A stretch of DNA of 64,000 bases from Myxococcales bacterium. Its GTDB lineage: Bacteria > Myxococcota_A > Polyangia > Polyangiales > Polyangiaceae. The DNA lies in NCBI GenBank assembly GCA_004193285.1, contig SECP01000032.1, positions 34,262 to 98,261 of the forward strand. The letters run 5' to 3'. A program made the translations under genes and the position numbers. Below, one piece after another: positions 53,877 to 61,997 of this stretch (positions are counted from its first letter, which is position 1; each line of letters starts with the position of its first letter). The notes under the pieces were generated by a model, which was not told the origin of the DNA, did no database searches, and was given only the letters and a program-made list of their open reading frames with translations.

Positions 53877-54886
53877 GCCGCGCCATTCCGCTGCTCGTCG
53901 TCAGCACGGGGTGCCCCTCCGGCATCGGCCCAGAAGTGTCGGTCGCGGCGGCGGCCTCGCTCCGCGGCGCGGCTACGGTGCTCCTGGGGGACGAGCAAAC
54001 GCTGCGCGCAGCCGCCGAGCTTCGTCGCATCTCGCAGCGCCGACTCGTCGCGTGGGACGGCCGGTCGCGCGACCCCGCGAAGGTCTACTTTGCCCAAGTG
54101 GGCGAAGCGCTCAAAGACCGAGATCGCGCCCCCGGTAAGCCGAACGCGCGGGCAGGGCGCGCGCAGCTCGAGTACGTGGAGGCGGGCTACACCCTCGTCA
54201 AATCCTCGGAGCTGGCCGCGCTCGTTACGGGACCGGTGAGCAAGGCCGCCATCGCGCATTCGGGGCTGGAGCGAGCGAGCAGCTTTCTGGGCCACACCGA
54301 GTGGCTCCAAGCGCTGGATGGCGCGGAGACGAGCGTCATGTGCTTCGTCTCGGAGCGGCTCGCGACGAGCTTGGTCACGACCCACGTGCCCATCCAGCGG
54401 GTGCCTCGCGAGGTGAAGCCGGCGGGCGTGAGGGCGGCCACGGTGGAGCTGGCTCGGCTTCTTCAGCAGCTCGGCAATGCGCGGCCGAGCCTCGCGGTTG
54501 CGTCGCTGAACCCGCACGCGGGCGAGAGCAAGCTCCTCGGAGGCGAGGAGGCGCGCGCGATCGCGCCGGGCATCACTGCCGCGAAGAAGGTGCTGGGCAA
54601 GAGCGCGGTCGTCACCGGGCCCATCGGCGCGGAGACGGCCTACCGCAAGGCGAGCGCGGGCGGCTACGACGGCGTGGTCGCGATGTACCACGACCAGGCG
54701 ACGATCCCGATGAAGCTGCTGGCTTTCGGGGATGCGGTGAACGTGACCGCGGGTCTCTCCATCGTTCGCACCAGCGTGGATCACGGCACCGCCTACGACA
54801 TCGCCTGGCGGGGCGGCGCGGACGAAAGCGGCATGCGAGCCGCGCTGGAGCTCGGAGCACGAATCGTACGAGGGCGCGCCGCATGA
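53873..54886 (+). CDS. pdxA: 4-hydroxythreonine-4-phosphate dehydrogenase
   Basis: 337 residues. Divalent metal ligands His171 (TTHVPI), His215 (LNPHAGE) and His273 (MYHDQATIP) lie at the spacing of known PdxA proteins; the substrate-binding GHTEWL (His141) and N-terminal GCPSGIGPE are present. Catalyses an NAD-dependent step of pyridoxal phosphate biosynthesis (DXP-dependent route). ATG overlaps the fumarase stop; its own stop overlaps the methyltransferase start. Confidence 0.95.
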   Translation: MSRAIPLLVVSTGCPSGIGPEVSVAAAASLRGAATVLLGDEQTLRAAAELRRISQRRLVAWDGRSRDPAKVYFAQVGEALKDRDRAPGKPNARAGRAQLEYVEAGYTLVKSSELAALVTGPVSKAAIAHSGLERASSFLGHTEWLQALDGAETSVMCFVSERLATSLVTTHVPIQRVPREVKPAGVRAATVELARLLQQLGNARPSLAVASLNPHAGESKLLGGEEARAIAPGITAAKKVLGKSAVVTGPIGAETAYRKASAGGYDGVVAMYHDQATIPMKLLAFGDAVNVTAGLSIVRTSVDHGTAYDIAWRGGADESGMRAALELGARIVRGRAA

Positions 54887-56772
54887 GCTTTGCGCTCTTC
54901 GTGAGCGCATTGGAAGGGGAGCTACCGGCAGCGCGCGTTACCGCCAAGCGCTTCGGACTTTCTGGCGCTGGCGCGTGGAACGTGCTGGTCGTCGCCCAGC
55001 TCCGTAGAACGCTGCAAGAGCTCGCGGTCGCCCGCGGTCGCGACACCGACGCTCTGGCGACGGGGCGCTTGTTTCGCGCCGTTCCCGGCTTCGTCGCAGA
55101 CGGCAAAGAGGCCGCACGCGAGCGGCTCCTCTCCGAGCTGGACCCCCGGCTCGCGGTCGTGGGCTCGCTGCGCGAGCAGCCGGTGGAAGCTTTCGGACAA
55201 CTCTACGAGCTGCTCCTCGCCTTGCGCCCGGCGGATGACGAGCGGAACCTGCGCAAGCGTACCGGCAGCTATTACACGCCAGAAGCTCTGACCGCGGTCG
55301 TCGTGGAGCGCGCGCTCGCGGCGCTCCCCGCGTCGCCCGAAGCTCCGCTGCGAGTCTTGGACCCCGCGTGCGGCGCAGGGGCGTTCCTGGTCCAGGCGGG
55401 GAGGCAGCTCGCGCGTCGCTCCGCCCGTGAGCTGCCTCGCATCGTGCAGGAAGAGCTGTTCGGGGTAGACGTTAGTCCCCTCGCGGTCGCGGTTGCCGAG
55501 GCATCGCTCTGGCTGCTCGCGGACGCGGCCGCGCTCTCCTTGGCGGAAGCGGGCGCGCACCTGCGCGAAGGAGACGCGCTGTGCTCGCCGATGGAAGGCC
55601 GCAAGCTGGGGCGCGCAGGCGTGGATTTCCAGGAGCTCGGCGGCGGGCGCGGCTTCGACTGCGTGCTCGGCAATCCGCCGTGGGTGGCGTTCGCCGGTCG
55701 AGCCACTCAGCCCCTCGCGCCTGCGTTGCGAGCGCACTACCGCCGCGCGTTCACCGCTTTCCGCGGCTACCCGACGCTGCACGCGCTATTCGTCGAGCTT
55801 GCGGCGCGGCTCGCGCCGCAAGGGGTCGTGGCCCTGCTCGTGCCGAGCCCGATTGCGGATCTGGATGGCTATCGCCCCGTGCGGCGTGCCCTAGCCGGTA
55901 GCCACACGCCCTGCGAGCCGCTGCTCGAGCTCGGTCAGGACGCATTCGCCAGCGTCACGCAGCCCTGCTTCGCCCTCGTCGCGGCGCCGCGCACCTCTCC
56001 TGAGGTCGCCCCTGACCGACCGTGGAGCTTGACCGAGCGCAAGCACGCCTCCGTCACGGCCGCCGCGGTGGCGGCGCCGTCGGCGCTGGAGGCGTTGGCG
56101 CGCCTGCCGCGGCTTCCGCCCGAGCTCTTCGGCGAGATGGGCCTGCAGACGAACAGCGCCGTCACGCGCAAGCTCCTCTATCGCGGAGCTTCGCCGCCCG
56201 CGGACTACAGCTATGCGCTGCTCGAGGGGCGCAACGTGAGCGAGTTCCAGGTCTCTCCTCCGCGGCTGTTTTTGCGGCCGGATCGCGAATTTTTGGCCGC
56301 CCAGCGCTGCCGGTTGCGCGCGGTATCCGAGTACGAGCGCGTTAAGATCGTGGTGCGGCAGACAGCGGCCATCACCATCGCGGCCCGTCACGACGGCACG
56401 CCATTTCGCAACTCGCTGCTCGCTGGCTTCGAGCTTCCGGAGTTTCCGTTCGCGCTCGTGCTGGGGCTGCTCAACAGCACGCTCTATCGCGCGCTTCACC
56501 TGGCATCGCGGCGAGACGCACGCCAAGGAGCGTTTCCTCAGGTGAAGGTCGCGCACCTGCGCGCGCTGCCGGCGCCGCCGCCGGGAGCGTGCCGCGAGCG
56601 CCTCGCTGCGCTGTCAGTGGAAGCGAGCGCGTCTGGGTTGAACGTCGCGCTGCGTCGCGAATTAGATGCAGCAGTTTTCGATCTGTTCGAAATCGCTACG
56701 CCCTCTCGCGCTCTATTGCGCCAGTTCGTGCAGGATCTTTCCCCTCGCGCTGGCCTTATCGCCGACTTTTGA
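54883..56772 (+). CDS. Orphan N6-adenine DNA methyltransferase (Eco57I/TaqI-like)
   Basis: 629 residues, ATG overlapping the pdxA stop. TGSYYTP (127-133), SAM motif DPACGAGAF (160-168) and catalytic NPPW (264-267) are those of gamma-class N6-adenine methyltransferases of the Eco57I/PglX type. From residue about 420 a target-recognition region resembling TaqI-type C-terminal domains (GRNVSEFQVSPPRLFLRPD, IVVRQTAAITIAARHD). No nuclease motif is seen within it and no restriction gene is nearby. Could be a solitary epigenetic methylase. Confidence 0.88.
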   Translation: MSFALFVSALEGELPAARVTAKRFGLSGAGAWNVLVVAQLRRTLQELAVARGRDTDALATGRLFRAVPGFVADGKEAARERLLSELDPRLAVVGSLREQPVEAFGQLYELLLALRPADDERNLRKRTGSYYTPEALTAVVVERALAALPASPEAPLRVLDPACGAGAFLVQAGRQLARRSARELPRIVQEELFGVDVSPLAVAVAEASLWLLADAAALSLAEAGAHLREGDALCSPMEGRKLGRAGVDFQELGGGRGFDCVLGNPPWVAFAGRATQPLAPALRAHYRRAFTAFRGYPTLHALFVELAARLAPQGVVALLVPSPIADLDGYRPVRRALAGSHTPCEPLLELGQDAFASVTQPCFALVAAPRTSPEVAPDRPWSLTERKHASVTAAAVAAPSALEALARLPRLPPELFGEMGLQTNSAVTRKLLYRGASPPADYSYALLEGRNVSEFQVSPPRLFLRPDREFLAAQRCRLRAVSEYERVKIVVRQTAAITIAARHDGTPFRNSLLAGFELPEFPFALVLGLLNSTLYRALHLASRRDARQGAFPQVKVAHLRALPAPPPGACRERLAALSVEASASGLNVALRRELDAAVFDLFEIATPSRALLRQFVQDLSPRAGLIADF

Positions 56773-56925
56773 AGCCGGGAGCCATTTCGCCCCGTTCGTG
56801 GCGAGGCTAGACACCTCAGGTCATCTGTTCCAGATTGAGGCTCGCTGAGCGCGCTGGAGAAAACCGCCAGAAACGCCCCGGATCCCCGAGCGTGAGAGGT
56901 TGGCATAGAACGCGCTACTACGGTC

Positions 56926-57600
56926 ATGAACATGAAAGACTCCCTCAAGGCCTTACTTGGCCGCACGCAGCTCCTCGCTTCCGAGGCCGGTCGCGTCTGC
57001 GCGGAGGTCGCCACGCGCCTCGCGCCGCGCCTGCCCGCGAACGACGAAGGCGTGCTGTCCGAGCAATCGCTGGGAGTACCGCCTCCTTCGCTCCGCACCG
57101 CGCTGTGGCGCGCGGCCGGGCTCAAGCTGGGGCAAGGCGCCAACATCTTGGGTGAGCTCAACATCAAGGGCGACCGCGCCTGGCGTGACAACCTCTCCTT
57201 CGGCGCTGGCACCCGGGTCACCGGTCAGCTCAACGTGGAGCTCGCCGCCCCTATCGAGATCGGCGAAGGCGTTCAGATTGGTGACAACGTCACTCTACGG
57301 ACGACGGACGACGAGGGCGTCGCGTCGGAGCTCCACGTCGGGGACGGCGCTTCCCTGTGCACCGGCTGCACGGTGATGCCCGGAGTCTCGATCGGCAAGC
57401 GTGCCATCGTGGCCCCCGGCGCCGTCGTCACGGAAGACGTGCCGGATAGCACCATGGTCGCCGGATCCCCGGCTCGCGTCGTGCTTCAGCTGGAAGAGGC
57501 TCCAGAGAGCGGCATCGTCAGCTCGGTGGCGGCGGCGGCGGCCGACGAGCACGTGGGTCCCGAAACCACGCGCTCGCCTGGTGTACGAGCCGCTTCCTGA
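56926..57600 (+). CDS. LbH-repeat protein, solitary acyltransferase-like
   Basis: 224 residues. Start at ATG 56926 or 56932. Helical N-terminus of about 60 residues then LWRAAGLKLGQGANILGELNIKGD, IEIGEGVQIGDNVTLRTTDDEG, LHVGDGASLCTGCTVMPGVSIGKRAIVAPGAVV and STMVAGSPARVV. Belongs to the same group as the proteins at 14537 and 15968 (shared LFRAAG/LWRAAG and AGxPARVV blocks), but the catalytic His region is replaced by TTDDEG, so it may be inactive or use another mechanism. Not adjacent to any glycosyltransferase. Confidence 0.82.
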   Translation: MNMKDSLKALLGRTQLLASEAGRVCAEVATRLAPRLPANDEGVLSEQSLGVPPPSLRTALWRAAGLKLGQGANILGELNIKGDRAWRDNLSFGAGTRVTGQLNVELAAPIEIGEGVQIGDNVTLRTTDDEGVASELHVGDGASLCTGCTVMPGVSIGKRAIVAPGAVVTEDVPDSTMVAGSPARVVLQLEEAPESGIVSSVAAAAADEHVGPETTRSPGVRAAS

Positions 57601-57609
57601 GCTCAGGCC

Positions 57610-59232
57610 TCAGGCGAAGGCGGAGACGTCACGGTCTCCGCTCTTGCGAGCCGCGTCGTAGCGCTCCTGGAAGTCTTCGTAGGTGCCGCGCCAATCGACG
57701 AGGCCGGCTTCCGTGAAGGCAAAGATGCGCGTCGCGAACTCGTTGACGAGGTCGCGGTCGTGAGTGACGACCACGCACGTCCCTTCGTACTTCTGTAGCG
57801 CGTCCCCGAGGGCGACGATCGACTCGAGATCCAAGTGATTGGTCGGTTCGTCCAGGATGAGCACGTTGTCCTCCAACAGCATGAGCTTGGAGAAGATGAG
57901 GCGAACGGCTTCTCCGCCGGAGAGGGCGGCGGTTGGCTTGTCGCCCTCCTCGCCCTTGAAGAGCATGCGCCCGAGGAGCCCGCGCACCGTCTGTAGGTTC
58001 GCGCTGGGCATGAAGGAGTGGAGGTAGTTGGCGACCGTCGTGCCATCCGGAATGTCGGCGCGGTGGTCCTGTGCCAGGTAGCCAATCGTCACCCCGGTGC
58101 CCCACTCGATTTTGCCAGCGTCCGGCTCGACCTGCTGCATCAGCATCTTACAGAGCGTGGTCTTGCCGACGCCGCTCTTGCCGATGACGGCGATCTTCTC
58201 GCCCTTGGTGACGACGGTGCGCAGCCCCTCGCACACCGTGACCTCCGGCCAAACCTTGGTCACGCCGTCCAGGCTGAGCGTCTGCTTGCTGGAGGGCTTC
58301 TTGACCTTGAACTGAATGAAAGGACGCTCGATGTTGGAGCGCTTCAAGTCCGTGAGCGTGAGCCGCTCGATCTGCTTTTTCCGGCTCTGCACCTGCGAGG
58401 AGCGCGTGCCGGCCGCGAACTTGGCCACGAACTCTTGCAGCTGCGAAATCTTCTTCGAGCGCTCGTTGTTCTCTTGCTCGACCTTGCTACGGACCTGGCC
58501 CTTGGCTTGGACCATGTCGTCGTAGCCGCCGGGGTAGAGGATGATGCTGTTGTAGTCGATGTCTGCGATGTGAGTGCAGACCTCGTTCAAGAAGCGGCGA
58601 TCATGGGAGATCGTGATCAGCACGCCCTTGTAGCCCTGCATGAAGCGCTCGAGCCAGCGAATGCTGTCGATGTCCAAGTTGTTGGTCGGCTCGTCCAGCA
58701 AGAGCGCGTCCGGCTCACCGAACAGCGCTTGGGCCAAGAGCACGCGCAGCTTACGGCCGCCCGGGATCTCGCTCATCACCTTCTCGTGATCGCTCTCCGG
58801 GATGCCGAGGCCGGACAAGAGCTCGCCCGCGTCCGACTCGGCGGTGTAACCGTTCTCTTCCGCGATCTCGCCCTCGAGCTCACCGAGGCGCACGCCGTCG
58901 TCGTCGGTGAGGTTCTGCTTCGCGAGCAGCAGCTCTTTTTCCTGCAGCGCCTCCCAGAGCTTGCTGTTGCCCATGATGACGACGTCCAGCACGCGCCAGG
59001 ACTCGAACGCAAACTGGTCCTGCTTCAGCACGCTGGTGCGCTTCGGGCGCTGCACGTTGCCGGTGTCGGGCTCGATGTCGCCCGAGACGATCTTGAGGAA
59101 GGTGGACTTACCAGCGCCGTTCGGACCCGTGACGCCGTAGCGGCGACCACCGGAAAACGTGACGGTCACTTCTTGAAAGAGCTTCTTCTGACCGTAGGCT
59201 TTGGTGACGTCTTGGACCTGGATCTGGGACAT
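57610..59232 (-). CDS. ybiT: ABC-F translation-type ATPase, YbiT-like
   Basis: 540 residues from ATG 59232. Two ABC domains: Walker A GPNGAGKST (36-44) and GKSGVGKTT (351-359), signatures SEIPGGRKLRV and LSGGEAVRL, Walker B LLLDEP and LILDEP. No transmembrane segments. The linker (about 240-315) contains the ABC-F interdomain helix pair. Block-by-block resemblance to E. coli YbiT (QDQFAFE, GELLSGLGIP, DEPTNNLDIDSIRWLE) is strong. Acts on ribosomes, without transport. Confidence 0.93.
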   Translation of the reverse strand: MSQIQVQDVTKAYGQKKLFQEVTVTFSGGRRYGVTGPNGAGKSTFLKIVSGDIEPDTGNVQRPKRTSVLKQDQFAFESWRVLDVVIMGNSKLWEALQEKELLLAKQNLTDDDGVRLGELEGEIAEENGYTAESDAGELLSGLGIPESDHEKVMSEIPGGRKLRVLLAQALFGEPDALLLDEPTNNLDIDSIRWLERFMQGYKGVLITISHDRRFLNEVCTHIADIDYNSIILYPGGYDDMVQAKGQVRSKVEQENNERSKKISQLQEFVAKFAAGTRSSQVQSRKKQIERLTLTDLKRSNIERPFIQFKVKKPSSKQTLSLDGVTKVWPEVTVCEGLRTVVTKGEKIAVIGKSGVGKTTLCKMLMQQVEPDAGKIEWGTGVTIGYLAQDHRADIPDGTTVANYLHSFMPSANLQTVRGLLGRMLFKGEEGDKPTAALSGGEAVRLIFSKLMLLEDNVLILDEPTNHLDLESIVALGDALQKYEGTCVVVTHDRDLVNEFATRIFAFTEAGLVDWRGTYEDFQERYDAARKSGDRDVSAFA

Positions 59233-59421
59233 GGGCGGGCCGCTCTTAGCAGGTAAACGGCGGGCGCACCCGTGCTGGCGGTGCAAATTCCCGTAATTAA
59301 ACGCAATTTTGCCTAGGGCGAAGGCCGCGGCGGGCTCCCTTCCCGCATTGTCTCCAGGTTCTCGCGGAGTCGTTTCAAGCTCGGCGTGAGGCGGCCATCT
59401 GGGCTCTCTAGCGTCGCGCGC
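59233..59421. other. Divergent intergenic region with AT-rich core
   Basis: 189 bp between the ABC-F gene (minus) and phoD (plus). The stretch 59283-59311 is the only AT-rich part, with gcaaattcccg and caattttgcc forming an imperfect 7-bp inverted repeat around a TAATTA core. Probably promoter DNA for one or both genes; no clean -35/-10 pair is assignable. Confidence 0.3.
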
Positions 59422-61056
59422 ATGTCCTTCTCGCGCCGCTCATTCCTCTATTACACGGGCCCCCTCGCGGTCCTGCCGGTCTTGCCGCAGCGATGCAGCC
59501 AGCTCGTGGACGACTATCGAAATGACGGCTCGCCATTCCTGCACGGCGTTGCCAGCGGCGACCCGCTCGATGATCGCGTGGTGCTGTGGACGCGCATCAC
59601 GGGGGACGCCGGCGCGCCCCACACCGTGGTCGTCGCCTGGGCCGTCGCGAAGGACCCACAATTTACTCGGGTAGTCGCGAGCGGCGTCACCAGCACGGAC
59701 GAGAGCGTGGACTTTACCGTGAAGGTGGACCCGAGCGAGCTCCAGAGCGGCACCACTTACTACTACCGCTTTCGAGCCCTCGGCCACGACTCGACCATCG
59801 GTCGCGCTCGTACCGCGCCGCGCGGCAACTTGACGCGGGCGCGGCTGGCGGTGGTGAGCTGCTCCAATTATCCCTACGGGTACTTCAACGCCTACGCAGC
59901 GCTAGCGCGTCGCGCCGATCTCGACGCGGTGATCCACTTGGGCGACTACCTCTATGAGTATGCGAATGGCGCGTACGGCGACGGCGCACCCCTCGGTCGC
60001 ACGCCCGTGCCCGACCGCGAGATCCTGACCCTCGCCGATTACCGCGCGCGCCACGCGCAGTACAAGACGGACCCGGACCTTCAGGAGGCTCACCGGCAGC
60101 ATCCGTTCATCGCGGTGTGGGACGACCACGAGGTCGCGAACGACGCCTGGCACAGCGGCGCCGAGAACCACCAACCAGACGAAGGGGATTTTCAGGAGCG
60201 CAAGGCGGCCGCGATCCAGGCTTATTTCGAGTGGATGCCGATTCGCGCCGAGCGAGGCGACGTCCGCGGGAGAGTTTACCGAACCTTTCACTACGGCAAG
60301 CTGCTGGACCTCATCATGCTCGACACGCGCAACGCCGCCCGCGACCAGCAGCCGCTGGACCCGTGCGATGTCACGACGATAGCCGACCCGGATCGGCAGC
60401 TCCTCGGCGAGGAGCAAGAGGCCTGGTTCTTCGCGGAGCTCGAGCGGTCGCAGCGTCGTGGAACGCGCTGGCGCTTGCTCGGACAGCAAGTCATGTTCGC
60501 CCAGCTCGTGAACGTGCTCGCCCCCGGCGGCTGCATCTTCAACCCGGATCAGTGGGACGGCTACGCCGCCGCGCGCGCTCGCGTTTTGAACGAGCTCTCC
60601 GAGGGCGGGATCGACAACGTGGTCGTGCTGACCGGCGACATCCATTCGTCTTGGGGGAGCGATCTGACCGCAGCGCCGTTCGACGCCACGAAGTACGACC
60701 CGGCGACGGGGCGAGGCAGCCTCGCGGTGGAGCTCGTCACCCCCGCGGTCACATCGCCGGGTATCGACGACGCGACGCAGGCGGCGCAGTTCGGCGGCGC
60801 CATCCGCGCTACGCACCCGCACGTCAAGTACGTGGACTTGTTCCACCGCGGCTACGCGCTGTTGGATGTCACGCGCGAGCGCGTGCAGTGCGAGTGGTAC
60901 CACGTGGCGACCATTCGGGAGCGGAGCACCGCCGAGACGCTCGCGAACAGCCTGCAGGTGAGCAGCGGCACCAACCACCTCGTGCCTGCGACCGCGCCTT
61001 CGACTCCGCGCGTTGACGCACCGGCACTGGCGCCGAGCGGCTCTAACGTCGCCTGA
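59422..61056 (+). CDS. phoD: PhoD-family alkaline phosphatase/phosphodiesterase
   Basis: 544 residues from ATG 59422, chosen because it gives a normal Tat-like N-terminus (SRRSFLYY, then hydrophobic LAVLPVL); a frame from 59386 is longer. An N-terminal PhoD_N domain (FLHGVASGDPLDDRVVLWTRI) precedes the metallophosphatase core: SCSNYPYG, HLGDYLYEY, VWDDHEVAND and VVLTGDIHSSW, supplying the Asp/His/Asn metal ligands. Releases phosphate from phosphomonoesters and diesters outside the cytoplasm. Uses Ca2+/Fe3+ in known members. Confidence 0.93.
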   Translation: MSFSRRSFLYYTGPLAVLPVLPQRCSQLVDDYRNDGSPFLHGVASGDPLDDRVVLWTRITGDAGAPHTVVVAWAVAKDPQFTRVVASGVTSTDESVDFTVKVDPSELQSGTTYYYRFRALGHDSTIGRARTAPRGNLTRARLAVVSCSNYPYGYFNAYAALARRADLDAVIHLGDYLYEYANGAYGDGAPLGRTPVPDREILTLADYRARHAQYKTDPDLQEAHRQHPFIAVWDDHEVANDAWHSGAENHQPDEGDFQERKAAAIQAYFEWMPIRAERGDVRGRVYRTFHYGKLLDLIMLDTRNAARDQQPLDPCDVTTIADPDRQLLGEEQEAWFFAELERSQRRGTRWRLLGQQVMFAQLVNVLAPGGCIFNPDQWDGYAAARARVLNELSEGGIDNVVVLTGDIHSSWGSDLTAAPFDATKYDPATGRGSLAVELVTPAVTSPGIDDATQAAQFGGAIRATHPHVKYVDLFHRGYALLDVTRERVQCEWYHVATIRERSTAETLANSLQVSSGTNHLVPATAPSTPRVDAPALAPSGSNVA

Positions 61057-61073
61057 GGGAGCTTGGCCTCCGT

Positions 61074-61997
61074 TTAGCGGACGCGTACCTGCCGCTCCGC
61101 CCAAGTCACCCCGCCGCGATTGTCCCGCGCGACGAACCACAGCTGCAAGGTCTGCCCGCTGGCGCTTCGTCGCGCGACCCAGCCGTTCTTCGGCTCGCTG
61201 CCGGTCTTGACCTCGCTGTCGAAGATTCCCTCGGTGGCGTAGTACTGGATGACGAGCTGCTCCTCGAAGCGGCGGCCCAGCTCGTCCGTGCCGGCTTCGA
61301 AGCTCTCCGGAGTGAGAATGGCGGCGAGGTCGTGCTTCTCGGAGTCAGGGCAGGTGTCGTAGACGAAGTCGTCTTGATCGCACCAGCCCACCTCTTTCAC
61401 CTCGTCCGGTGGCCACTCCGCGCCGTCGAAGGTCACGCTGAGCAGCTCCGGGTTCTGGTTGCGCTCCGTCTCCCGCACCGTGACGCGCTTGATACCGACG
61501 ATGAACTCGCTCAGCCCGAGCTCGCGACCCGTCTGGGGATCCTCACACCGAAACGGAAGGCCGGATGAGCCCACCTCGAGGCTGAGGTCGCCGGGGCACG
61601 CCGCGGAGACCACTCCCATGCCGGCAAAGCCGCGCGCAGCCGCCGGAACCCCCTCGAGCGCGTCCGCGGGGACGACGAGCTCTACCTCTTCCAGCCCCTC
61701 CCCGAGGGCGAATACCGCGGCCTCGGACTGTCCGGTCTCCGCGATGCGCGCGAAGCAAGACTCCAGGCTGGTGTCGTTCGGGTTCAGGCAGCTGGCCCAC
61801 GCCCACGTGATCGGTCGCTCCGCGGGGTCCACGCTGAGGGCGGTAAGCTTCACCGTTTCGCCTGGGTGGGCATAGGGCAGGTCGACTGCTTGCGCCAGGA
61901 CGCGGAGCGAGTCCACCTTCGTACCGGGCTCCAGCTCGTCACCGCAGCCGAGGAGCAGGGGCAAAAGACACGCGAAGCGGATCGTGAATGATTTCAT
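61074..61997 (-). CDS. Lipoprotein of unknown function coupled to a TonB receptor
   Basis: 307 residues. Signal peptide with lipobox LLLGC (Cys18). Contains two or three Cys pairs and Ig-like strands (GETVKLTALSVDPAERPITWAWA, KNGWVARRSASGQTLQLWFVARDNRGG). No enzymatic motif. Its ATG overlaps the stop of the TonB-dependent receptor gene (ATGA), so the two are made together; probably a surface accessory or capture protein for that receptor. Confidence 0.82.
   Translation of the reverse strand: MKSFTIRFACLLPLLLGCGDELEPGTKVDSLRVLAQAVDLPYAHPGETVKLTALSVDPAERPITWAWASCLNPNDTSLESCFARIAETGQSEAAVFALGEGLEEVELVVPADALEGVPAAARGFAGMGVVSAACPGDLSLEVGSSGLPFRCEDPQTGRELGLSEFIVGIKRVTVRETERNQNPELLSVTFDGAEWPPDEVKEVGWCDQDDFVYDTCPDSEKHDLAAILTPESFEAGTDELGRRFEEQLVIQYYATEGIFDSEVKTGSEPKNGWVARRSASGQTLQLWFVARDNRGGVTWAERQVRVR

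Noticed and set aside
56902..56917. Sigma-54-like TGGCATAGAACGCGCT upstream of the 56926 LbH gene
   Set aside because: Only the GG and GC cores match, the -24 box is degraded (TGGCATA) and the predicted start would fall inside the ATG.
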